Part shown: positions 36,169 to 45,586 of the stretch, one piece after another
Layout: each line of letters begins with the position of its first letter
Numbering within the stretch: position 1 is the first letter of the stretch
Source of the DNA: Gemmatimonadota bacterium
GTDB taxonomy: Bacteria; Gemmatimonadota; Gemmatimonadetes; Gemmatimonadales; Gemmatimonadaceae
NCBI GenBank assembly: GCA_016182795.1
Contig: JACPFW010000021.1
Coordinates: 1 to 64,000, forward strand
Length of the DNA stretch: 64,000 nucleotides
Direction: 5' to 3'
The notes under the pieces: model-generated
What the model was told of the DNA's origin: nothing
Database searches by the model: none
Seen by the model: only the letters and a program-made list of their open reading frames with translations
Position numbers and translations under genes: made by a program

Positions 36169-36342
36169 GCGCGGGGTCGCGGGGAGCGGCACGGCGAGCG
36201 GGCGGGCTAGATAGACCGTCTCGCGACCCGGGCCGACCGCCTCGCGCTGGGACGGATAAGGAATCCAGCCGATGATGGTGCCGTGGTCGTCGCACAGGCA
36301 CAGCATGGATCCGCCGGTGGTCATCAGGGTTCGGTTTTGCAT
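36157..36342 (-). CDS. Small protein of 61 aa, unknown function, upstream of pyrR
   Basis: A short ORF (MQNRTLMTTGGSML...PRRAA) with a strong ribosome site: GGAGGT eight bases before the ATG. The central part (CLCDDHGTIIGWIPYP) looks like an ordered strand-turn motif, and the tail is Pro/Arg-rich. Two cysteines form CLC. No membrane segment or signal peptide is visible. It ends 52 nt before the pyrR start in the same direction, so co-transcription is likely. It could be a real small protein or a regulatory leader; I do not recognise the family. Confidence 0.6.
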   Translation of the reverse strand: MQNRTLMTTGGSMLCLCDDHGTIIGWIPYPSQREAVGPGRETVYLARPLAVPLPATPRRAA

Positions 36343-36491
36343 AGCGGGGGGACCTCCATGTTGCGCTCGGCCGGCGCCGCGCCGTCGAGGGGTTCACTTC
36401 TTATGACACTCGACGGGCGCAAAGGGTTTGCGGGGTGTGTCACGGAGCGGTAACGTGCGGGCACTGACGCGGCCTCCATTTTCCTGCGCCC

Positions 36492-38987
36492 TTGGCACCT
36501 CTCCGTCCCCAGTCGCTCAAAACCCTGCTCGCGCGCGTCGCCGCCCTGACGTTCGCGCTGGTGCTGATTAGCGCGCTGGTTGGCTGGTTCGTGGTCATCC
36601 GCGCGTACCGTACGGAGGAAGCCGGCATCAGCGATCGCGTGTCGAAGTGGGTGCGCGGCACGCTGGAGGAACGGGCGCTCGAGGCCCGCGAGACGGTCGA
36701 GGGGCGCGGGTACAGCGAAGCCGCCGTCGCCCTAACCCGCCCACGCGCGTCGTCGGAAGCGCGGCTGCGCTTTGAGAACGAGCAGGTGGGGGTGCTGCAG
36801 CGCCGCAACTTTACGGTGCTGCTGTTGTTCGACAGCAGTCGCGCTCCAAAGTTTGCGTGGTTTCGGCCGGGGAGCACCGCATCCGTGGCCGCGTTGCCCG
36901 CCGAGCAGCTGTTGGCGCTGACCGATTCGATCGGCTCGGTTGGCGGCTTCGTGCGCTGGGGCACTGACGTCTATCGCATTGGCGCCACTCCCTTGCATGC
37001 GCCCGACGGCCGGCGATCGGGCGGCTACGTGGTGGTCGGTGCCCCACTCGATCCCCAGTATCTCCAAGTGTTGCTGCGAAGCATCAGCCTTCCGCTTCAC
37101 CTGGAACTCGACGAGACGCTGGTCGACCGGTCCAAACAGCGCGTCGTCGGCGACTCGCTGCTGCTGCTCGAACCGCTGCACGACGTGTTCGGCGCACCGC
37201 TCGTGACGGCACGGCTGGCCGTGGACCGACGCGCCCAACACCTCCGCTTTCTCGTGGGGCTTGCGCTCATTGCCGTGGTGTTTTTCGGCGGCACCCTCGT
37301 GTCGTGGATGTTCTGGCGTTACGGCCGTCGGCTGCTGCTCGACCCGCTGGAGCAGACCGTGCGCGACATCGATGCGATGCGCGATGCGCGCGAGGTGACG
37401 GAACTTTCCCTCGGACTGGGCGTGTCCGAGTGGGAGGTGCTGCGCACCGCGTTCAACACGACCTCGCGCGCGCTGCGTGAGTTCCAGCGGCGGTATCGCG
37501 ATGTCTTCGACCGGGCGGCGGACCCCCTCTTTCTCCTGGAGCCCGGGAGCGGGCGCGTCGTGGAGGCCAATCCCGCGACGATGGAGCTGACCGGCGTTCC
37601 CGCCGACGAGATCATCGGACAGACCCTGCCCGCCGAACTCGCGCCGACCGGCGTCGGTCATCGGGTGTTTCGGTACCGTCGCCCCGACGGCGTGTCGCTG
37701 ACGTGGGAATTGGCGTCGAGTGAGGTGGCGTTCGAGGGCGGGACGTGGACGCTGGCGGCGTACCACGACCTGACCGGGCGCGAGGCGATGGCCCACTCAC
37801 AAAAGATGGAGGCCGTGGGAATGCTGGCCGGCGGCATTGCCCACGATTTCAACAACCTGCTCGGCGCGGTGCTCACCGGCGCGACCGCCGCGCGTGTGCT
37901 CGTCGGACCCGACCATCAGGCCGGCGCGGCGCTGGACGGCATCGAGCACGCGGGGATGCGGGCGGCGGAGCTCACCCGCCAGCTTCTGCGCTTCAGCCGT
38001 CACGATCCGCTGCGCCTCTCGCCGGTGGACATGGGCCGCGCGGTGGAGGCCGTACGGTCGATCTGCGCGCGCACGTTCGACCGCAGCATTACGATCGACG
38101 TGGCCGCCGAACCCGAAGTGCCTGCGGTACTCGGCGACGCGGGCGAGATCGAGCAGTCGCTGCTCAACCTCTGCATCAACGCGCGCGATGCGATGCCCGG
38201 TGGCGGCCACTTGCAGATCGAACTTGGGCAGCGCGTGCTCGACGCGGACCAGGCGCGCCATGCGGGCGTGCCGGCCGCCGGCACCTTCGTCACGCTCGCG
38301 GTGCAGGACGACGGCACGGGGATGACCGATGAAGTGAAGGCGCGGTTCTTTGAGCCGTTCTTTACCACGAAGGAACCAGGCAAGGGGACCGGGCTTGGCA
38401 TGCCGATCGTCTACGGCCTCGCGCGGCAGCTGGGAGGTGCGGTGTCGGTGCAGAGCACCCTCGGCACGGGCACCCGCATCGAGTTGCTCCTCCCCGCCCT
38501 CGCGGATCGGGATGCGCGACGCGTGACCCCGCCGCAGTCGACGCGCGGCGTGGCGGAGGTGGTGCGCGCCGCCGCGTCGGACCCGTCCGCAGGCCATGGC
38601 CGTCCGCTCGTGCTGCTGGTCGACGACGAGCGGACGCTGCGCGAGATGCTGCGGATGGTCCTCAACCTTTCCGGCTACGACGTGGTCGAGGCCGCTGACG
38701 GCCATCAGGCACTCGAACTTTTCGCCGAGCATCGGACGGACGTGCGCGCCGTGCTGCTCGACGTGCAGCTGCCCGGCGGCATGAGCGGCGTCGATACGCT
38801 CGAGCGAATTCGCGCCCTCGACGCGGCCATTCCGGTGGTGCTGTGCACGGGGTTCGCGCGCGACGAGGAGATGGCGCGCCTGCGCCGACTGGCGGTTGAT
38901 GACGTGCTGCTGAAGCCGCTCGATCTGCAGCTGCTGCTGGAACGGCTGCGGACGCTCACCCGCAGCGGCAGCCCGAGGCGCGCCTAA
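36492..38987 (+). CDS. Hybrid sensor histidine kinase with extracellular CHASE4-like, PAS and receiver domains
   Basis: An 831-aa membrane kinase. A membrane segment lies near residues 15-37, followed by an extracytoplasmic region of about 215 residues resembling CHASE4 (ending DVFGAPLVTARLAVD). A second membrane segment sits near 255-275, then a HAMP-like stretch, a PAS domain (DRAADPLFLLEPGSGRVVEAN), the phosphoacceptor box GGIAHDFNNLLGAVLTG with His451, and an ATPase with NLCINARDAMP and GKGTGLGMP. The C-terminal receiver has DDE, Asp757 in LLDVQLPGG, and KPLDLQ. The start is TTG 36492. The SRAP gene follows after 2 nt. Confidence 0.9.
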   Translation: MAPLRPQSLKTLLARVAALTFALVLISALVGWFVVIRAYRTEEAGISDRVSKWVRGTLEERALEARETVEGRGYSEAAVALTRPRASSEARLRFENEQVGVLQRRNFTVLLLFDSSRAPKFAWFRPGSTASVAALPAEQLLALTDSIGSVGGFVRWGTDVYRIGATPLHAPDGRRSGGYVVVGAPLDPQYLQVLLRSISLPLHLELDETLVDRSKQRVVGDSLLLLEPLHDVFGAPLVTARLAVDRRAQHLRFLVGLALIAVVFFGGTLVSWMFWRYGRRLLLDPLEQTVRDIDAMRDAREVTELSLGLGVSEWEVLRTAFNTTSRALREFQRRYRDVFDRAADPLFLLEPGSGRVVEANPATMELTGVPADEIIGQTLPAELAPTGVGHRVFRYRRPDGVSLTWELASSEVAFEGGTWTLAAYHDLTGREAMAHSQKMEAVGMLAGGIAHDFNNLLGAVLTGATAARVLVGPDHQAGAALDGIEHAGMRAAELTRQLLRFSRHDPLRLSPVDMGRAVEAVRSICARTFDRSITIDVAAEPEVPAVLGDAGEIEQSLLNLCINARDAMPGGGHLQIELGQRVLDADQARHAGVPAAGTFVTLAVQDDGTGMTDEVKARFFEPFFTTKEPGKGTGLGMPIVYGLARQLGGAVSVQSTLGTGTRIELLLPALADRDARRVTPPQSTRGVAEVVRAAASDPSAGHGRPLVLLVDDERTLREMLRMVLNLSGYDVVEAADGHQALELFAEHRTDVRAVLLDVQLPGGMSGVDTLERIRALDAAIPVVLCTGFARDEEMARLRRLAVDDVLLKPLDLQLLLERLRTLTRSGSPRRA

Positions 38988-38989
38988 CC

Positions 38990-39697
38990 ATGTGCGGCCG
39001 ATTCGCGCTGTCCAAGAGCGATCGCATCGACTGGGCGCAGTTCGGGGTGCGGCGCGGGCCCGCGTTGCCCCCGCACTGGAACCTGGGCCCCGGCCGTCCG
39101 ATCGCCGTCGTGCGCGCCGCCGCCGACGGAGCGGAGGTCGCCATGCTGCGGTGGGGACTCGTCCCCTTCTGGGCGTCCGATCCCACCATCGGCAGCCGAC
39201 TGACGAATGCGCGCGCCGAGACGGCGCCCGACAAACCCTCGTTTCGCGGCGCCTTCCGCGCGCGGCGCTGCCTAATTCCCGCCGACGGCTTTTACGAGTG
39301 GCAGGCGCTCGCCGGCCGCGCCCGCAAGCAGCCATGGTTCGTACGGCGCACCGACGGCGACGTCTTCGCGTTGGCGGGATTGTGGGAGCGCTGGGTGCCA
39401 AAGGGCGGCACGGAGGCTGACGCGTTGGAGACGTGCGCGGTTCTCACCACCGAGCCGAACGCGCTGATGGCGCCAATCCACTCGCGGATGCCGGTGATCA
39501 TCAATCCCGCGCACTACGCCGCGTGGCTCTCACGGGACACGACGCCCGCCGCCGCCATCGCGCTGATGGCGGCGTGGCAGCCGGCGTCGTGGACCGCCTA
39601 TCGCGTCGGCGCGCGCGTGAACGCCGCATCGAATGACGATGCCGCGTGCGTCGCTCCGCTCACAGACGAGGCGACACCGTCGGCGCCGGCGCCCTAG
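38990..39697 (+). CDS. SRAP domain protein (HMCES/YedK family)
   Basis: Shields abasic sites in single-stranded DNA by forming a thiazolidine link through its N-terminal Cys2. MCGRFAL supplies Cys2 after Met removal. The catalytic Asn/Glu/His set appears as LTNARAET, PADGFYEW and IHSRMPVII. The protein is 235 aa with an Ala/Pro-rich tail that is encoded within a 38-nt convergent overlap with the M14 peptidase gene. It follows the hybrid kinase almost directly and is probably co-transcribed. Confidence 0.95.
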   Translation: MCGRFALSKSDRIDWAQFGVRRGPALPPHWNLGPGRPIAVVRAAADGAEVAMLRWGLVPFWASDPTIGSRLTNARAETAPDKPSFRGAFRARRCLIPADGFYEWQALAGRARKQPWFVRRTDGDVFALAGLWERWVPKGGTEADALETCAVLTTEPNALMAPIHSRMPVIINPAHYAAWLSRDTTPAAAIALMAAWQPASWTAYRVGARVNAASNDDAACVAPLTDEATPSAPAP

Positions 39698-42338
39698 CGG
39701 GCTCCCTCGCCGGCGCCTTCGTCGGCGCCACGCGCATCGCAAGTTCCTGGCGATAGAAGGCCGCGTTTAGCAGCACGCGGAAGGTACCGATGGTCTGGCC
39801 GCGCCACTGCGGCCGAAATCCGATCAACACCACGCGCCCGCGCTCGTGCTTCACATCGAGCGCGGCCGCCGCCCCCTGCAGGTACTTCTCGCCCAGCAGG
39901 TAGCCCGAGAGCAGTGGCGAGCCAGCCGTCGCGTAGCGCGCGAGCACCGTGCCCTCGAAACCCGGCGAGGTGCTGAACGCCGGACTGCGATCGAAGAAGA
40001 TCTTGGCGCGATCCGGCATGCCGGCCATCACGGGGTGCGTCGTGTCGATGAGCACCTCGAGAATCGACCCGCTGGCAAAGAAGTCCCTGGACGGCACGCC
40101 CTGCACGACGTTCTTCACCGGCAGATGCAGCGCGTCGACGGCAAAGACGGCGCCCTGGTTCACGGCCACCACGGTTCCGCCGGCGCGCACAAAGGCGTCG
40201 AGGGCGCGCACCCCCGCGTCGCCGAGTCCGCCTTCAATAGCCGGCGGCACGCTGCCAACGGGTGCGCCGCGCACGAGGCTGCGCGCCGCGTCCGACGCAA
40301 AAAGGATCACATCGAAACGCTCGCTAAGGTTGCCGGCGAGCACGTCATCGCGCGTGATCGCCGTGTACGCGAACTCGTGCTGATCGAGCAGCCACGCCGT
40401 CCACCCGCCGTCCATGCTCTGGGCCAGCGGCTGAAAGAGCGCGACGCGTTTTGCGGCGATGGCGCCGCCCGCACCGCCGCTCGCGCGGCGTTCCACGCGC
40501 AGGGCCAACTCGTTCGCCCACCCTTCGAGCCGGGGAACGCTCACGCCGGTGACCACGTAGCGCCCGCCGTCGAACTGCGCGCGGCCGCCGGCCGCCAGCG
40601 CCCGATTGACGAAGCGGAACGCGTCGTTCTGTGCGGGGTCCACCGCAAACGCGTCGCCGGCGCCGGAGAGACGCGCCGGCGGCGGCACGATGCCCGCCGC
40701 CGTGGCGTTGGTGGTGAGCGGTGCGTCGGCCGTCGACGGGTCGACCGGCGTTCCCTTCACCGGCTGCATCGCGGCGCGGAAGTCCGCAGGCAACGCCACG
40801 CGCGCCTCGACGACACGCACATCGGCGAGATACGGCAGCGTCCACCCAGCGGCATCGTACGGCGGCTCCGGCGCGCCGCCGTCGCCCTCGCGCAAGTCGG
40901 GGTACTGCTGCACGTCGAAGAGCTGCCGCACCAGTTCGCCGTACTCCTGATTCAGCGGCACAACCCAGCTCCCCTTGGCGTACCGCGTGCCGCCGTACGT
41001 CGCCTCGCGCGCGAGCGCCTGGACCTGCACGCCGAGAAACGCCAGGCGCCGCAGCAGCGCTACGGCCGCGGCCGGATCGCGCTGGGTCGACGGCACGACG
41101 TAGGCGTATGGCGGTGCCGCGGAGTAGCGGGCGATCGTGTTGCGTCCCGCCTGATACCGGTTCCACTGGAGTTCTTCGCGGTACTTGCTCGCGTAGTCGA
41201 GCGTCGCGAGCGATGCCGTTTCCATGTAGTCGACGGCGTCGCGCAGGCGCCACCAGCCGCCGGGCCACGGGCTGGCATACAGCGACTGCGCGCGCAGGTC
41301 GCGGTACTCGGCGGGGAACTCGGCAGTCGTGTAGAACTTCGGCGTCGCATAGGCGAACAGCGCCGTCTCCGTCCAGTACGAGGCGATGTTCTGCAGCATC
41401 GGCATGTAGTCGATGTAGCCCGGGTACCAGGCGTCGAAGCCCGTTCCCATGTGGGTGGCACCCACCTGCCCGTTGGTCTCCAGCGCCTGGGCGATGGTCA
41501 TGCCAATGGTGTTGACCTCACGCGACATCAGCGCCGGCGCGCGCGGCGCGATCGGCTCGGCGAACGGCGGCAGCCAGATGCGCGTGGGGAACGGCGCGGT
41601 CTGATGGTGGACGTAGATGATCTGCGGCTCCCACTGCCGCCACGTGCGCGCGACGACGCGCGACTCCACGACATTGAGCATGTAGGCGTCGCGGTTGTTG
41701 TCGTGTCCGATGTACTTCTGGTAGAGCGTATCGAGCTGCGAGACCTCGTATGGCGTTCCGACGTTTTTGCGATACCAGTTGACGACGATGTCCTGTCCGT
41801 CGGGATTCAACGACGGCCAGAGCAGGAGCACCGTGTTGTCGAGGATGGCGCGCGTCTTCTCGTCGTTGCGGGAGAGCAGGTCGAACGCCAGCTGGATGGT
41901 GTGCTGCGAGCCGGCGATCTCCGAGGCGTGCAGGCCGCCGCTGATGTCCACGAACGCGCGTCCCTCTCGGGTCAGCGCGCGGGCCTGCGCGTCGCTCAAC
42001 CCCGCCGGATGCGCGAGTTGCTGGGCGATGTCGCGCAGGCGATCGAGCCGGGCGAGGTTCTCGGGCGACGAGATGACGGCCAGCGTCCACGCCTTGCCGC
42101 CGGACGTCTTGCCGACATCGAACAACTTGATGCGATTGCTCACCGCCGCGAGGCGCTGGAAGTACGCCACCGACTGTTCGTAGTCGATGAGCTTGAAGTC
42201 GGCGCCGACCGAGAAGCCGAACACCGATTCGGGCGTCGGCACCGCGGGCGACTGGGCGCGCGACGCCGCGGGAATCGACAGCAGCAGTGTCAGCGCGGCG
42301 CGCAGCAGCCGCGCCGTGGCGTATGAGGAGGTTCGCAT
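39660..42338 (-). CDS. Secreted M14-family zinc carboxypeptidase-like protein
   Basis: An 892-aa exported protein. A signal peptide ends near SRAQ. The M14 domain has the zinc pair in ISGGLHASEIAGSQ (HxxE) and LWPSLNPDGQDIV; the third ligand His is likely in VHHQTAPFPTRIW. The C-terminal third resembles a class I glutamine-amidotransferase-like fold (DVILFASDAA, VRAGGTVVAVNQGAVF, RVVLIGFRPQWRGQT), as in related large secreted peptidases. The C-terminus is Pro/Ala-rich. Substrates are unknown. It follows the UPF0182 gene by 12 nt. Confidence 0.88.
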   Translation of the reverse strand: MRTSSYATARLLRAALTLLLSIPAASRAQSPAVPTPESVFGFSVGADFKLIDYEQSVAYFQRLAAVSNRIKLFDVGKTSGGKAWTLAVISSPENLARLDRLRDIAQQLAHPAGLSDAQARALTREGRAFVDISGGLHASEIAGSQHTIQLAFDLLSRNDEKTRAILDNTVLLLWPSLNPDGQDIVVNWYRKNVGTPYEVSQLDTLYQKYIGHDNNRDAYMLNVVESRVVARTWRQWEPQIIYVHHQTAPFPTRIWLPPFAEPIAPRAPALMSREVNTIGMTIAQALETNGQVGATHMGTGFDAWYPGYIDYMPMLQNIASYWTETALFAYATPKFYTTAEFPAEYRDLRAQSLYASPWPGGWWRLRDAVDYMETASLATLDYASKYREELQWNRYQAGRNTIARYSAAPPYAYVVPSTQRDPAAAVALLRRLAFLGVQVQALAREATYGGTRYAKGSWVVPLNQEYGELVRQLFDVQQYPDLREGDGGAPEPPYDAAGWTLPYLADVRVVEARVALPADFRAAMQPVKGTPVDPSTADAPLTTNATAAGIVPPPARLSGAGDAFAVDPAQNDAFRFVNRALAAGGRAQFDGGRYVVTGVSVPRLEGWANELALRVERRASGGAGGAIAAKRVALFQPLAQSMDGGWTAWLLDQHEFAYTAITRDDVLAGNLSERFDVILFASDAARSLVRGAPVGSVPPAIEGGLGDAGVRALDAFVRAGGTVVAVNQGAVFAVDALHLPVKNVVQGVPSRDFFASGSILEVLIDTTHPVMAGMPDRAKIFFDRSPAFSTSPGFEGTVLARYATAGSPLLSGYLLGEKYLQGAAAALDVKHERGRVVLIGFRPQWRGQTIGTFRVLLNAAFYRQELAMRVAPTKAPAREPARAPAPTVSPRL

Positions 42339-42350
42339 TCTTGTCTCCGG

Positions 42351-45119
42351 TTACGGTGCCTTCGCTTTGAGATCCCTGAGCACGGCGCCGAGCCGTTCGA
42401 TCTGACGGCCGTACTCCGCCCAGTCGCCGGCGCGCTGGGCCGCCGTCGCCCGTTCATACAGTTGCGCGGCCTCGCGCACGAGCGCGGCGATCGCCGGATT
42501 CGCGGAGCCGGCGGCGCCGACGACCGATGCGGCACGAGACGCCGTGCCGGCGGCATCGACGGTTGACGCCGCACCCGCGGCGGCAATCGCCGACGCGCTC
42601 CCTCCGAACAGCTGGGCCAGGCCGCGCTCCAGCGTTTCGTCCATCACGACCTGATTCTCATACGCCACAACGACGCGCTTGAGCTCCGGGATCGAGCCGC
42701 CCTGGGCACGCAGGTAGACCGGCTGCACATAGATGAGTGACTCGCCTATCGGAATCACCAGCAGTTCGCCGCGAATCACCTGACTCCCGCGCTGATCCCA
42801 CAGCGTGATCTGCCGCGAGATCTCGGTGTCCTGGTTGATGCGATTGGCGATCTGCGTGGGGCCATAGACCAGCGACTGCTTGGGGAAGCGGTACACGACC
42901 AGCTTGCCGTAGTGCGCGCCGTCCATGCGCGCCACCATCCACGCCGCCATGTTGTCCTTGCCGCGCGGCGTGAAGGGCATCATGTAGATGAACTCCTCGC
43001 TCGCCTCTCCCGGCAGGCGGAGGATGATGTGCCGCATGAAGCCGGAGGAGGCGCGCTCCTTGTCGGCGACCGCCGGGAACTGCCACTGGTCTTCCTTGTG
43101 GTAGAACGTCTCCGGCTGAACCATGTGGTAGGTGGCGTGCAGCGAGGTCTGCGCGCGGAACAGCGCCGACGGATAGCGCACGTGGCGGCGCAGGTCGGCG
43201 GGCATCGCGTCGAGCGGCTTCAGGATGTTCGGAAAGATCCGCGCGAAGGTGCGAATCACCGGGTCCGCGGCGTCGGCCACGTACGCGTCGACCGTGCCGT
43301 CATACGCGTCGATGACCACCTTCACGCTGTTGCGCATGTAGTTCACGCCGCCCTCGATGCGCTGCGCGTACGGATACACGCGACTCGTGGTGTAGGCGTC
43401 GAGCATCCACTTGAGCTCGCCGGCGTCATTGACCACGAGGTACGGCTCCTCGTCGAAGCGCACGAAGGGTAGCGCCGTCTCCGCCCGCGCCAGGATGTTG
43501 CGGCGGTAGAGCACGCGCGCTCCGCCGGCGATGTCGTCGGAGAGCAGGATCTTGAGCGAGCCGAAGTCCCACGCGAACAGCAGCCGGCGCAGGAACGACC
43601 CGACCGGCACCCCGCCCTTCCCCGCATACGGCGTGTACACGTTTGCTTCACCCGCCGGGTAGTCAAACTCTTTCTGGCCGGTGCCGACGAAGACGTAGCT
43701 GTTGGTGAGTTCGCCGTAATAGATCTGCGGACGCGTCACCTTGATCCCGACGGTGCTGACCGGCGGCACATCCTTGACGAAGAGCACGGGGAGCCCCTCG
43801 TTGGTCACTTCATTCACGGGGGCCATGGTCAGGCCGAGCCCGTGCGTGAACGTCAGCCGCTCGTTGATGAACGTGCGCGTCGGCAGTGCGGCAGTGTTCA
43901 GCTCGCGCGCCGACAGGTGCACTTGCCGATACTTGCCGTCAATGACGTACCGGTCGTCATGCACCGAGCCGAAATCGTAATACGTGCGGATTTCCTGCAA
44001 CTGCGAGAACGTCTGCTTCAGGAGGTCGCGCTCCCACAAGCGCACGTTGCCGATGGTCGCCGCGTTCGCCTTGATGCCGTCCATCGTCAGTTGGGCATCG
44101 CCGGTCAGTTCGCGCGTCTCGACGCTGTCGAGCCCCCAGGCGCGCCGCGTGAAATCGATGTGGTGCTGCAGGTACGGCGTCTCGCGCACGAGTTCATTGG
44201 GCGCGACCACGAACTTCTGCACGGCGGCCGGCACCAGGCCGCGCGCCGTCACATTCACGCCAAGCCAGCCGATGGTGGCCAGCACCGTGTACCACACCAG
44301 CCGGCCGCGCGCGACGCCGTACAGCACGGCACCGGCGGCGACGAGGCCGGCCACGGCGCCCAACCGGATGCCTGGCAGGCGATAATGCACGTCCGTGTAG
44401 CTCGCGCCGAACAGCGGTCCGGTGTTCGAATAGAGCAGGTCGGCGCTCCCCACCACCCACAGGCGCACCGCGCCGAGCACGAAGAACAGCGCCAGCAGCG
44501 CGCCAAGGTGCCGCGCCGCCGACGGCTCGATGGAGATGGGACGTCCAGCGACGACAAACGTGCCGCGCAGTACGTGCGTGATGCCGACAAAGGCCAGCGC
44601 CATCCCCGTGAGCGTACGGAGCGCGTCGAGCACCATCGCGACGGCGGGGAGCGTGAAGAGGTAGTAGCCGATATCGCGCCCGAACAACGGATCGGCCGCG
44701 CCCACGCTGACGCCGTGGAAGGCCTGGAGCACGGTAAGCCATCCCGCCGAGAACGCCGCGCCCATGATGAGCGCCATGAGAAGCGCGACGCCCTCGAGCA
44801 GACGCGGGACGATTTGCGTGGCGTCGACGCGCAACCCTTCGCCGAGCTGCACATACATCGCGACGTGCCGCTCGGCGCCGCGGCGGGCGAGGCGGAGGTT
44901 GCCATACAGGGCGCCAAATGCGACGAGCGCCCCGAGGCCAAAGAAGGTGCCGCGCCAATTGAGCGACGTCAGGAAGATCGATTGAAACCCGATCTCCCGA
45001 AACCAGAGCCAGTCGGTGATGAAGCCGGAGAGCGCCGGGGCGGCGAGCAGAACAACGAAGACCGCGACGAGCGTGAGCAGAAAGCGTCGCGAGAATGAGG
45101 CGCGGGACGAGGTCGGCAT
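42351..45119 (-). CDS. UPF0182 family large membrane protein
   Basis: A 922-aa protein of the COG1615/UPF0182 family, function unknown. Seven or so membrane segments lie in the first 300 residues, with the family-typical FITDWLWFREIGFQSIFLT. A long extracytoplasmic domain follows (NYMRNSVKVVIDAYDGTVDA, HVRYPSALFRAQT and YVQPVYLRA are characteristic). The C-terminus is Ala-rich with a final helical segment. It is upstream of the M14 peptidase gene in the same direction. Confidence 0.95.
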   Translation of the reverse strand: MPTSSRASFSRRFLLTLVAVFVVLLAAPALSGFITDWLWFREIGFQSIFLTSLNWRGTFFGLGALVAFGALYGNLRLARRGAERHVAMYVQLGEGLRVDATQIVPRLLEGVALLMALIMGAAFSAGWLTVLQAFHGVSVGAADPLFGRDIGYYLFTLPAVAMVLDALRTLTGMALAFVGITHVLRGTFVVAGRPISIEPSAARHLGALLALFFVLGAVRLWVVGSADLLYSNTGPLFGASYTDVHYRLPGIRLGAVAGLVAAGAVLYGVARGRLVWYTVLATIGWLGVNVTARGLVPAAVQKFVVAPNELVRETPYLQHHIDFTRRAWGLDSVETRELTGDAQLTMDGIKANAATIGNVRLWERDLLKQTFSQLQEIRTYYDFGSVHDDRYVIDGKYRQVHLSARELNTAALPTRTFINERLTFTHGLGLTMAPVNEVTNEGLPVLFVKDVPPVSTVGIKVTRPQIYYGELTNSYVFVGTGQKEFDYPAGEANVYTPYAGKGGVPVGSFLRRLLFAWDFGSLKILLSDDIAGGARVLYRRNILARAETALPFVRFDEEPYLVVNDAGELKWMLDAYTTSRVYPYAQRIEGGVNYMRNSVKVVIDAYDGTVDAYVADAADPVIRTFARIFPNILKPLDAMPADLRRHVRYPSALFRAQTSLHATYHMVQPETFYHKEDQWQFPAVADKERASSGFMRHIILRLPGEASEEFIYMMPFTPRGKDNMAAWMVARMDGAHYGKLVVYRFPKQSLVYGPTQIANRINQDTEISRQITLWDQRGSQVIRGELLVIPIGESLIYVQPVYLRAQGGSIPELKRVVVAYENQVVMDETLERGLAQLFGGSASAIAAAGAASTVDAAGTASRAASVVGAAGSANPAIAALVREAAQLYERATAAQRAGDWAEYGRQIERLGAVLRDLKAKAP

Positions 45120-45185
45120 CCCTTCAGTTTACCGCGCGGGGGCTCCCCTCGCTTGGGGACGGGGAGGGCGTAGAGGCTTCGTTAA

Positions 45186-45273
45186 CGGACAGGGTGGGAT
45201 TCGAACCCACGGTACGCTTTTGACGTACACACACTTTCCAGGCGTGCGCCTTAAACCACTCGGCCACCTGTCC
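45186..45273 (-). tRNA. tRNA-Ser (anticodon GGA)
   Basis: The minus strand folds as a class II tRNA: a 7-bp acceptor stem GGACAGG/CCTGTCC, discriminator G, D-arm GGCCGAGTGGTTTAAGGC, anticodon loop CTGGAAA, a long variable arm and the T-arm GGTTCGAATCC. Anticodon GGA reads UCC/UCU. The CCA end is not encoded. Confidence 0.95.
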
Positions 45274-45283
45274 GGAACTACAG

Positions 45284-45327
45284 AGAAACAACAGAGAAAC
45301 AACAGAAATACAACAGAAAAACAACAG
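45284..45327. repeat. Four tandem 11-mers (AGAAACAACAG family) between the tRNA-Ser genes
   Basis: Exact period of 11: AGAAACAACAG, AGAAACAACAG, AAATACAACAG, AAAAACAACAG, preceded by a decayed unit at 45273-45283. The block is A-rich in an otherwise GC-rich chromosome. It has no inverted partner here, unlike the copy after rpsT. Confidence 0.85.
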
Positions 45328-45381
45328 ACCCTAATGACAACGCGCCGGTGCGGGCACCGACGCGTTGGCGTCACGCAAGGA

Positions 45382-45468
45382 CGGACAGGGTGAGATTCGA
45401 ACTCACGGTACCGTTGCCGGTACGCCGGTTTTCGAGACCGGTGCCTTCAGCCACTCGGCCACCTGTCC
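45382..45468 (-). tRNA. tRNA-Ser (anticodon CGA)
   Basis: Same acceptor stem (GGACAGG/CCTGTCC) and discriminator G as the neighbouring tRNA-Ser. The anticodon loop reads CTCGAAA, so the anticodon is CGA (UCG codon). The variable arm is long and GC-rich and the T-arm is AGTTCGAATCT. CCA is not encoded. Confidence 0.95.
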
Positions 45469-45586
45469 TAGCGAGCCTTGAAGAATATCCGGGAAGCGCA
45501 GCAGGGTCAACGGGTTGACTGCGCGCAACGTTGCCGTCCCGTGGCTGCGGTGCGATCTTCTACGCTTGGACCCTCGACCCCGAGCT

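Noticed and set aside
39846..42326. 826-codon plus-strand open frame
   Set aside because: Antisense shadow of the M14 peptidase gene, rich in Arg, His and Gly.
45273..45327. Possible CRISPR array between the tRNA genes
   Set aside because: The unit is 11 bp with no unique spacers and no cas gene is nearby; it is a tandem repeat.
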